This document shows positions 8,101 through 12,738 of a stretch of 12,738 nt of DNA, piece by piece (the stretch's first letter is position 1; every line of letters starts with the position of its first letter). Both the position numbers and the translations under genes were made by a program. The stretch spans positions 42,438-55,175 of the forward strand of contig DPGD01000034.1 of the NCBI GenBank assembly GCA_003522145.1, in the 5' to 3' direction. The stretch is from Clostridiales bacterium. Lineage in GTDB: Bacteria; Bacillota; Clostridia; Oscillospirales; CAG-272. The notes beneath the pieces were generated by a model, which was not told where the DNA came from, searched no databases, and saw only the letters and a list, made by a program, of their open reading frames with translations.

Positions 8101-8562
8101 CCGGACAACCGTGACGGGCGTTTTTTTCACAGCACCCGGAAGGGACAGTGTGATTTTCCGGTTCCCCTCGTGCAGGGTGAAAAGCGTACCGTTTCCGGTG
8201 ATTTTTTTAGAGAATTTTATCCGTGCGTCGGCGTTTTCAACACCGTCTCCCTTTTCGGAGAGCCGGTTGTCGATCTCTGTATAGCCCTCTTGCCCGTCAG
8301 GACGGTGAACGGCTGTATCATAAACCAATGCCCGCACGGTGCCGTCAGACATCTGAATGTATTTGGTGTCTGCCTGCCGCAGTTCCGTCAATTCGTACAG
8401 TGCGGTCGGTTCCTCGGCGGCTTCGGGGGCGGAAGCCTCCGCAGAAAACTCTGCGGCGGCAAAAGAAAAATACGAAAGGGGAACCATGCCGGATAGCAAA
8501 AGCGCCAATGAGAGAAACAGTGCTAAGAGTGGAGTGCATTTTTGCGTAAGGTGTCTTTTCAT
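5107..8562 (-). CDS. Large secreted multidomain protein with C-terminal DUF3289-like domain (1151 aa), polymorphic-toxin-like
   Basis: Exported: residues 1-36 are a signal peptide (basic start, then LLALFLSLALLLSGMVPLS, cleavage near FAAA). Residues about 70-300 resemble the N-terminal beta region of RHS/WapA-type proteins (YTEIDNRLSEK, LPQTDIEYILQGDNLKENIV, DESWLNAEKRTFPVTIDPTI). About 300-465 looks like a DNRLRE-type domain ending KPVLTITYGYL. About 470-760 contains ricin-like repeats (DQVWRF at 603-608, RMAWYIGYAGDGQYMIQSLE). About 785-862 is a Big2-like fold (YTLNIGDTMAF, LTAVNAGNLTFTA). The last 170 residues carry HPMV (1025), IDSWYG (1060), FYDHFGLDTSDL (1088), FRQWYILQHW (1115) and KPFVTK (1134), a pattern I associate with DUF3289. 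No RHS repeats and no LPXTG. The start at 8562 has AGAAAGGA about 8 bases upstream; the 13-codon GTG extension to 8601 lacks a properly spaced site. Base composition drops after about residue 770. Confidence 0.92.
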   Translation of the reverse strand: MKRHLTQKCTPLLALFLSLALLLSGMVPLSYFSFAAAEFSAEASAPEAAEEPTALYELTELRQADTKYIQMSDGTVRALVYDTAVHRPDGQEGYTEIDNRLSEKGDGVENADARIKFSKKITGNGTLFTLHEGNRKITLSLPGAVKKTPVTVVRDGTDNTKAATKLEELSTLSKAVSSVGYRNILPQTDIEYILQGDNLKENIVVNAPRESYEYIFELELCNLTASLTDTGDIALNDGEERIYILPAPFMYDADGRYSEAVEYTLTPSNGNGKYTLTVTADESWLNAEKRTFPVTIDPTITAACTPQTASTVISSSGGTVRHCFTLGQNTPAYILLSNLPNALELPVLAAELRLNAYQCSSGLAGARLSLYSMEYTGTFEDLISGNAEVPDSALHPIDTQYVNGWMQFTYDLLDTGFFLGALNGENLYYKLTMTENEYDENLLFYSCEATGDGQKPVLTITYGYLQSRVLDYAESDKGFFITDTYQPQFAGDYQSIRILVTQNNSSIPALHEYGTQPDARGFFHLISGETGFKIFGTYDLNYLYIAENEGTKTPRFGATQDEWVIVGMRNYDYLILSAEDPTLSLTRTDTGVALQSLEKDNEDQVWRFYENIMTQSADVRYIQSGIYYINNNQTKTFLTQKQDYLLGIQLEAGTEAALGNRMAWYIGYAGDGQYMIQSLENPDYILTAGASSPMLVPQEVFDDTETFQITPSPNGGYSIKCTYTMYEDSDETETVYMGVSSSGSLVHCTATDDSTSWRLCKQEDYKELVEFGLYGEEQYRTSPDVLDSYTLNIGDTMAFTTYNHSPSNPTWASFSDYDFLVSSNNVTINRTAMTLTAVNAGNLTFTARHIPTGKTHAFEINTSGLMIYRTRNREREGFANTSDINDITPIIAEDLEYGQKSTGALLQSDTKISLTDLYKNNYTQEQMSVADRIDIINTFFKSQLSKDSPFNDILAEMIDHLVDGTGTDYSNDDLTSAVVNHPKTIAYVDAVVGLLNNYLSQNSGNISGLYYDENLWTNPILRRQHPMVNAMAQGIANGRTELQEPYYGHDNGVPGLTLAIDSWYGNKFEIVSFNKSGNSYSGTLRFSFYDHFGLDTSDLEDKKYGNMQAGFVPGFRQWYILQHWSGLAASVQPKPFVTKVSFTIPFQGTYN

Positions 8563-8593
8563 CTTTGTTTTCCTTTCTAATTTTATTCTCGGT

Positions 8594-8614
8594 TTATGCA
8601 CATTCTGTATCCAT
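8594..8614 (-). CDS. Possible six-residue leader ORF (MDTECA)
   Basis: An ATG at 8614 follows AAAGGAGGTGA, the strongest Shine-Dalgarno in the window, at good spacing. The frame reads MDTECA and stops with TAA at 8594. The large gene's own ribosome site (8570-8577) starts about 17 bases further on. It may be a regulatory leader peptide, a translation-initiation enhancer, or a relic of an earlier start; nothing beyond the site and frame supports expression. Confidence 0.35.
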   Translation of the reverse strand: MDTECA

Positions 8615-8670
8615 AGTCTTCACCTCCTTTTTCCCTATAGACGGCTTTTTTCATGAAAAGTCAACGGCAT

Positions 8671-8695
8671 TCAAAAAAAACAGTGTTTTTTTTGA
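8671..8695. repeat. A8/T8 palindrome in the leader of the large gene
   Basis: TCAAAAAAAACA and TGTTTTTTTTGA are perfect 12-base arms around a single central base. The element lies between the promoter (8731-8759) and the leader ORF (8614), so it would be transcribed. As RNA it is a weak, almost all A-U hairpin ending in U8; as DNA it could be a protein-binding palindrome. Confidence 0.5.
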
Positions 8696-8730
8696 GCATT
8701 TTTTTAATATTGCACAACACATCCAACTAT

Positions 8731-8759
8731 AGTTTACAATATTTGGTGTTTTTTGTCAA
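8731..8759 (-). promoter_or_regulatory. Sigma-A-type promoter of the large-protein cluster
   Basis: On the minus strand TTGACA (8754-8759, perfect -35) is followed by 17 bases and TAAACT (8731-8736, 4 of 6 matches to TATAAT). Transcription would start near 8724, giving a leader of about 160 bases before the ATG at 8562. It lies directly behind the terminator of the previous operon, which fits the start of an independent transcript running through the downstream genes. Confidence 0.65.
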
Positions 8760-8770
8760 TATTGTTGTGG

Positions 8771-8828
8771 AAAAAAATAAAAACAAACTGTTGCAATTTC
8801 TCAAAAAATATCTGCAACAGTTTGTTTT
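8771..8828 (-). terminator. Rho-independent terminator after the DUF1015 gene
   Basis: Arms 8780-8795 and 8813-8828 are perfectly complementary over 16 bases (core ACTGTTGCA/TGCAACAGT) with a 17-base loop. Read on the minus strand the stem is followed by TATTTTTTT (8771-8779). It begins 10 bases after the stop codon at 8839 and closes the three-gene operon. The stem is AT-rich, but length and T-tract are convincing. Confidence 0.85.
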
Positions 8829-8838
8829 GTCCCCGCAT

Positions 8839-10044
8839 TCAGCGGATTTTCCGTGCCTCCATGTAATAGCGTTTGTCGTTGGCATGACCCATTGAGAAGG
8901 TCTTGCGGGGCAGAGAGCCGTCCTGCTTGATGGCGTCGAACAGCTCGGATTTCTCCATGCCCTTGAACAGGAATCCGACGTTCCCGGAGGTTTTACAGAG
9001 GTCGTAGACCACTTCTTCTCCGTGGATATAGTCAATTTTTGTTTCCGGATGGGATTTCAGGAAGTCGTCCAAAAAAGGCTGAAGCGTGCCCACCGGCAGC
9101 TTGGCCTGGGGCTTGATCCGGAGAATTCTGGTGATTCCCGAAGTGACGAACTCAAATTCCTGCCCGTCCTCTCCCTCGTATTCGCCGCCCATGCGTTCCA
9201 AAAATGCTTTCAGCAGCTCTTCCTCGTTCACATGGAAGAGAACTCTGTAAATCGGCTCAAAGACGATCGCAGGATCGTGGATGTTGACCACTTCGACCAG
9301 TGCCTTTTGGGCAAGGGGACTTTGATTCAGCGCAGCACATTCTTTGGCGGTGGCTAAAGAATGGTTGCCGTCTCCCACGGCAAAGAGGAGCTTGTCGGTC
9401 ATATTCTCCACCAGAGCATCCAACGCTCTGCCGACCTCTTCAACCTGCTCTTTGTTCAGGAAATACCCCTCAATGTGTCCGCCCTTCTGCATCAGTTCGG
9501 TGTTGTAGGCGGGGGTCAGCTCCTTTTTCTTTGAGGCGAGGGGCTCAATCACCGTGCCTTGGGGGTCGTCAATCAGGAGAAGCACATGGGGAAGCTCCAG
9601 AAAGGCGTCCTTACGGATACGGACTCTGGGAGGAATCCGCTCCACCACGGTCTGCTCGGTGGCACGGACCAGAGCATGACTGCCCTTTTTGTAGTCGTAG
9701 TCCTCCAAACGAATGCTTCCCACAATGCCATGCCGCACCGTACCGTCGCTCTGAGTGCGCTCTACATACACCATCGTGTCCGGGTGGCTTTCTAAAACTC
9801 CTGTGGCTAAGTACTCCTTCATGGTGTCGTTGATTTTGCGGATGCGCTCCTCCACATCCGGCTTTTCCAAATAGATTTCCGGCAGGGTGATGCGCAGGGC
9901 GGAGGGGGCGTCTCCCACAATTCTGTCGGTTTCGTCCCAGTAGTCCTGTTCGGAGGTGAACTGGTCGCAGGCAATTACCGCCCACTTTTCAAAGTCCTTT
10001 TTGGGTAGCAGAATGTCGGCTCCTGTAAAAGAATGTTCGGTCAT
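8839..10044 (-). CDS. DUF1015 family protein (401 aa)
   Basis: A full-length DUF1015 protein, cytoplasmic, molecular function not established as far as I know. Characteristic stretches are all present: FTGADILLPKKDFEKWAVIA at 6-25, CDQFTSEQDYW, HALVRATEQTVVERIPPRVR (about 123-142), AVGDGNHSLATAK (222-234), HDPAIVFEPIYR (256-267) and RKTFSMGHANDKRYYMEARK at the end. In many Clostridia, from memory, DUF1015 genes lie beside serine-biosynthesis genes (serA/serC); here the neighbours are an ECF S component and an ANL protein. The start at 10044 is preferred because GAGAGGAGC lies about 8 bases upstream and the family begins here; the 30-codon extension to 10134 (MLTPKSGVYRHF...) is unconserved-looking and lacks a ribosome site. 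It is 90 bp after the ECF gene and followed by a terminator. Confidence 0.93.
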   Translation of the reverse strand: MTEHSFTGADILLPKKDFEKWAVIACDQFTSEQDYWDETDRIVGDAPSALRITLPEIYLEKPDVEERIRKINDTMKEYLATGVLESHPDTMVYVERTQSDGTVRHGIVGSIRLEDYDYKKGSHALVRATEQTVVERIPPRVRIRKDAFLELPHVLLLIDDPQGTVIEPLASKKKELTPAYNTELMQKGGHIEGYFLNKEQVEEVGRALDALVENMTDKLLFAVGDGNHSLATAKECAALNQSPLAQKALVEVVNIHDPAIVFEPIYRVLFHVNEEELLKAFLERMGGEYEGEDGQEFEFVTSGITRILRIKPQAKLPVGTLQPFLDDFLKSHPETKIDYIHGEEVVYDLCKTSGNVGFLFKGMEKSELFDAIKQDGSLPRKTFSMGHANDKRYYMEARKIR

Positions 10045-10134
10045 TTTTGTGCTCCTCTCTTTTTCTGAATCTTTATGAATTCCGGGAAAATATCTGTTAA
10101 AATGTCTGTATACACCGCTTTTCGGCGTGAGCAC

Positions 10135-10740
10135 TCACACCACGGCCTGCTTTTTCTCGGTTAGCAGGGTGATTACTCTGTAAAGGACGGGAACCAGCAC
10201 CATATTGAAGCCGACCTCGAAAAGGAAATTTCCGCCCACTAAACCCAGAATGATATACTTTCCGACACTGGCGTAGCCGAGGGTACTTGCCCACTCGGTG
10301 ATGGTGGGCATGAAGAAAATTTTGCATCCCAGAAGAAACACGCCGGTGTTGAGTACCGGGCAGGCCAGCGCTGCCAAGAGCAGGGCGGCCCATTTGTTCC
10401 ATTTGGAGGCGAACCGATAGACCAGCCCGGCGCCAAATCCGGCCAGGGCACCCTTTAAGAGCACGGTCAATACCGTTCCAAAGGGGTCAATGGTCAAAAA
10501 GGCCGCCGCATCTCCCGAAAGAAGTACGGTCCCGCCAAAGACCAATCCGAGCCATGCGCCTGCCGGGGCCCCCAGAAGTGCACCGCCCAGCACCACCGGA
10601 ACCAACACTAAGGACACCGAAAAGGTACCGAAACGAATGAACAAACCAAGAAGTTGTAAAATAATCACCAAAGCGGTGAGAATCCCCAGTTCTACCAGCT
10701 TTTTGGTTGAGATACTGTTTTTGGATATTCTGCTTTCCAT
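10135..10740 (-). CDS. ECF transporter S component (201 aa, substrate unassigned)
   Basis: A small integral membrane protein with about six hydrophobic helices (LVELGILTALVIILQLLGLF; SVSLVLVPVVLGGALLGAPA; AWLGLVFGGTVLLSG; GTVLTVLLKGALAGFGAGLV; AALLLAALACPVLNTGVFLL; YIILGLVGGNFLFEVGFNMV). The pattern of a small-residue-rich N-terminal half, 'GA.LGAPAGAWLGLVFG', then 'PFGTVLTVLLKGALAGFGAGLVY', is typical of energy-coupling-factor S components (PF12822-like). These bind a vitamin or similar micronutrient and work with EcfT and two EcfA ATPases, which are not in this window and so must be shared from elsewhere. The substrate cannot be read from the sequence. GGGGGAGG lies 8 to 9 bases before the ATG. 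It starts 43 bp after the ANL gene, in the same operon. Confidence 0.88.
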   Translation of the reverse strand: MESRISKNSISTKKLVELGILTALVIILQLLGLFIRFGTFSVSLVLVPVVLGGALLGAPAGAWLGLVFGGTVLLSGDAAAFLTIDPFGTVLTVLLKGALAGFGAGLVYRFASKWNKWAALLLAALACPVLNTGVFLLGCKIFFMPTITEWASTLGYASVGKYIILGLVGGNFLFEVGFNMVLVPVLYRVITLLTEKKQAVV

Positions 10741-10783
10741 GATTTTTATCCTCCCCCAGAAAACCGGGTGTTTTTATGCTTTT

Positions 10784-12436
10784 TTATTTTTGAATGTGTA
10801 CCGAATGAATGCGCTTGCAGGCAGGCAGAGTCTTGTTCAGCCGGTCAATTTTTTCCTTGACCAAGGCAACCCGTCCGGAGGTGTTCGTATTTTCAAAGTA
10901 CTCTTCCTCTAAGGTGATGTCGGCTGCAAGAGTCCGCTCGGCTCCTTCGGAATCCTTGTTGGCGTATACTTTTGCGGCCTTTACAAAGGGAAGGACCAAA
11001 AGATAGCTCTCGATTTCTTCCGGAAGAACGCTTCTGCCGCTCTTCAGAACGATCTCGTTTTTCAGCCGTCCGGTGATATAGAGCTGACCCATGTTGTTGA
11101 GTTTCCCGATATCTCCGGTGTGAAACCAACCGGAAAGCTCCACCAGATTGGCCGTCGCCCGGTCATTCTTGTAGTAACCGGTCATCATGGTGTCTCCCCG
11201 GACACAGATTTCCCCGGCGCCTTCTTCATCCGGATCGTCCAGCTTGATCTGCATACAGGGAAGCGGCAGCCCTGCCGAGGAAAAATCGTTGAGCTTTTCC
11301 CGATTTACCGAAATGGCAGAGGCACACTCCGAAACGCTGTAAAAGGGGAACACCGTAATGCCGATGTCCTCAAAAAACCGGGCCGCCTCCGGATTCAGCG
11401 GGGCACCGCCCACATAGATCCGGGAAAGATTTCCGCCGAGAGTTTCGTGAATGGCCGAGAAAAAGGATTTTCTTTTGTCTAAACCGACCTTGCGCATGGC
11501 GTTGCTGGTTTTTACAAGAGTTTTGAAGGTGTCGGTTCTCCCTTGCTTTTCAAGGGTATGAACCACTTTCTGCCAGATGTTTTCCACATAAAGAGGCGGC
11601 AGGAAGGTGTAACTCGGTTTGTATTCCTTCAGGTCCTTCTGAAAGGACTTCAGGCTGTTGTTTAAGCATACCGTGCTGTGACTGTGAAAAGAGGCCAGAA
11701 TTCCGCAGATGAAATCGGTGGGTCGGTCAAAGGGCAGTACAGAGAGACATCGTTCCGACAAGGGAACCATCTGCAAAAAACTGATGATCGCTTTGCGCAA
11801 GGCAATATCGGAAAAAACGATCCCCCGAAGGCTGTCGCTGCTTCCGTTTTTGTAGAAAATCAAACGGTCGTCCTTTTCACCGGGACGCAGGGAAAGGAAG
11901 GCTTCCTCTCCTGCGGCAAGTGTCGTTTGTCCTTTTTCTACCAGCCTGTCATAGGAGCATATACCGTCATGCTCCTCATGCTCTTTCATTTGCAGACAAA
12001 TATAGTTCTTGAGCTTGGGTAACTGCTTTTTGTTCTCTAAGAACAGTTCCGTGTAGGCACTGTCAAAAAAGACGGTGTCGCAGTCGCTGTGGTTGAGAAT
12101 ATTGATGATTTCCACAAAGGGCAATTCCCAATCCACAGGCACCAGCGTTTTGTCCGAACAAAGTACCGCCAGGTAAATCGATAAGGATTTGAAATTGTTG
12201 GGCGAAAGTACGGCTATGTGACCGCTTTTGCAGGGCTGACAGCAAATGCCGGTGCTGATCGCATCAATCGTCGAAAGAAGCTCGTTGTAGGTTACATCGT
12301 GAAATCCGCTGCGCTCTTTGAATTTTACGGCCACTGTATCACCCGAAGAATGCTGTGCGTCAACAAACAGCTGTCTGAAACTTTCTAAGTCGGAAACCTC
12401 ATATAAAGAAGGAGTCTTTTTTGAAAAAAGAGCCAT
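10784..12436 (-). CDS. ANL-superfamily AMP-binding protein with degenerate active-site motifs (550 aa)
   Basis: An acyl-CoA synthetase/adenylation-domain homolog. Clear motifs: VGGAPLNPEAARFF (342-355), YSVSECAS (A5, 366-373), GEICVRGDTMMTGYY (A6, 408-422), WFHTGDIG (A7, 437-444) and the hinge region GRLKNEIVLKSGRSVLPEEI (A8, 456-475). Two key parts are abnormal. The A3 phosphate loop, usually [Y/F]TSGTTG.PKG, reads IFYKNGSSDSLRGIVFS (193-209), without the TSGTTG core and the Lys. The protein ends at LPACKRIHSVHIQK, before the usual T..GKI.R segment with the A10 catalytic lysine; only 43 bp separate the stop from the next ATG, so no room is left for it. It may be a weak or altered adenylating enzyme, or a binding or regulatory paralog. 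The ATG at 12436 has AAAGGAAG about 8 bases upstream. First gene of the operon. Confidence 0.9.
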   Translation of the reverse strand: MALFSKKTPSLYEVSDLESFRQLFVDAQHSSGDTVAVKFKERSGFHDVTYNELLSTIDAISTGICCQPCKSGHIAVLSPNNFKSLSIYLAVLCSDKTLVPVDWELPFVEIINILNHSDCDTVFFDSAYTELFLENKKQLPKLKNYICLQMKEHEEHDGICSYDRLVEKGQTTLAAGEEAFLSLRPGEKDDRLIFYKNGSSDSLRGIVFSDIALRKAIISFLQMVPLSERCLSVLPFDRPTDFICGILASFHSHSTVCLNNSLKSFQKDLKEYKPSYTFLPPLYVENIWQKVVHTLEKQGRTDTFKTLVKTSNAMRKVGLDKRKSFFSAIHETLGGNLSRIYVGGAPLNPEAARFFEDIGITVFPFYSVSECASAISVNREKLNDFSSAGLPLPCMQIKLDDPDEEGAGEICVRGDTMMTGYYKNDRATANLVELSGWFHTGDIGKLNNMGQLYITGRLKNEIVLKSGRSVLPEEIESYLLVLPFVKAAKVYANKDSEGAERTLAADITLEEEYFENTNTSGRVALVKEKIDRLNKTLPACKRIHSVHIQK

Positions 12437-12509
12437 GTTCCATCTTCCTTTCTGCCAAAGGGCGTTGTTTCCATCGGAAAAACATTGGCATGAAGAGTGT
12501 ATTATTTAC

Positions 12510-12526
12510 TATACTTCTACAGTATA
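12510..12526. promoter_or_regulatory. Candidate operator: perfect inverted repeat over the -10
   Basis: TATACT-TCTAC-AGTATA is a perfect 6-base inverted repeat with a 5-base spacer. Its right half is the -10 box of the promoter below (minus strand), and the left half covers the expected transcription start. A dimeric repressor bound here would block the promoter. The AT-rich arms could also be coincidence. Confidence 0.4.
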
Positions 12527-12549
12527 CCATATTCAGAAGAAATTTTCAA
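12521..12549 (-). promoter_or_regulatory. Promoter of the ANL/ECF/DUF1015 operon
   Basis: On the minus strand TTGAAA (12544-12549, 5 of 6) is followed by exactly 17 bases and TATACT (12521-12526, 5 of 6), with TGG just before the -10 giving an extended -10 (TGnTATACT). The expected start near 12514 leaves a leader of about 78 bases before the ATG at 12436. Confidence 0.7.
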
Positions 12550-12569
12550 GAGAACTTCTTTTTCTTTTT

Positions 12570-12738
12570 TTATAGAAAGAGTGAACTCAAAAGCTTTTCT
12601 TCCGGTCTGTGCGGAGCTTCCGGATTTTGGCTTGCCTGCTCTCCTTCCCATGTCGGTGTTTCTTGCAGAACTACCCCCTGTGGTTCAGCGCTCTTTGCAG
12701 GACTCCCGCCCTGCAACCCGGCGACCCCTTTTGAAAAA
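12570..12738 (-). other. Open frame reaching the right edge (55 codons, coding status doubtful)
   Basis: The minus frame is open from the edge to a TAA at 12570, reading FSKGVAGLQGGSPAKSAEPQ and ending PHRPEEKLLSSLFL. It is rich in E, P, Q and A, which could be the C-terminal tail of an upstream gene. The same DNA resembles the G/C-rich, hairpin-bearing intergenic elements common in gut Clostridia (CCCGCCCTGCAACCC, then CCCCTTTT), so it may be non-coding. The remaining stretch 12437-12569 holds only the promoter, the operator-like repeat and the leader. Confidence 0.25.
12695..12716. repeat. GC-rich hairpin near the right edge
   Basis: TTGCAGG (12695-12701) and CCTGCAA (12710-12716) form a perfect 7-base stem around an 8-base C-rich loop. 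On the plus strand it is followed by CCCGGCGACCCCTTTT, a layout like intergenic repeat/terminator elements of gut Clostridia (recalled, not searched). Confidence 0.4.

Noticed and set aside
8563..8601. GTG start at 8601 adding 13 residues (MHKPRIKLERKTK) to the large protein.
   Set aside because: The AGGAGG site is about 20 bases too far from this GTG, and the ATG at 8562 has its own site and begins a normal signal peptide.
8706..8763. Three AATATT boxes at 8706, 8738 and 8758 around the cluster promoter, two exactly 20 bp apart, plus a CACAAC/GTTGTG pair.
   Set aside because: The region is very AT-rich, so such hexamers are expected by chance; not strong enough to call operators.
8653..8895. 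An 80-codon plus-strand ORF through the intergenic region.
   Set aside because: It runs through the terminator hairpin and promoter, ends in the DUF1015 gene, and has low-complexity translation.
10045..10134. Thirty-codon N-terminal extension of the DUF1015 protein.
   Set aside because: No ribosome site at 10134, family similarity begins after MTEHSFTGADI, and GAGAGGAGC supports the start at 10044.

Overview
The window looks like chromosomal DNA from a Gram-positive Clostridia-type Firmicute, probably a gut Oscillospiraceae or Eubacteriales relative. Reasons: AGGAGG-like ribosome binding sites, sigma-A-type promoters, a lipoprotein with a Gram-positive-style lipobox, an ECF transporter S component, a DUF1015 protein, type I surface proteins with a TM-KKRKK tail, and mixed base composition. 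Nothing points to an outer membrane. Every supported gene is on the minus strand, so transcription runs from right to left. No tRNA, rRNA, CRISPR array, transposase or phage gene was found.

Right part (12570 to 8771): a three-gene operon. It starts at a good promoter (12521-12549) whose -10 lies inside a perfect inverted repeat. The order is an ANL-superfamily adenylate-forming protein that looks catalytically degenerate, an ECF transporter S component, and a DUF1015 protein. A strong hairpin/T-tract terminator follows (8771-8828).

Middle part (8759 to 4480): a new promoter with a perfect TTGACA -35 starts a long leader, with an A/T palindrome and a six-codon mini-ORF that has a near-perfect Shine-Dalgarno. 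It leads into a 1151-residue secreted multidomain protein. The N-terminal two thirds (RHS/WapA-type beta region, DNRLRE-like and ricin-like domains) have ordinary composition. The C-terminal third is clearly AT-richer and ends in what I recognise as a DUF3289-like domain. Twelve bases downstream is a membrane-anchored protein with an extracytoplasmic domain and similarly low GC. Together they look like an exchangeable C-terminal effector module with its partner, the arrangement of polymorphic toxin and immunity loci. The function is inferred, not demonstrated.

Left part (4376 to the left edge): a lipoprotein with a BamE/SmpA-like motif, a three-TM surface protein, then a tandem array of at least three paralogous surface proteins of about 340 residues, the last cut by the window edge. 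The three-TM protein and the array share the same membrane-anchor 3' end and the same intergenic spacer at DNA level, although their ectodomains are unrelated. Array members differ most in one length-variable loop. This is a modular, recombining surface-protein array in the same orientation as the toxin-like gene, and no terminator was seen between them.
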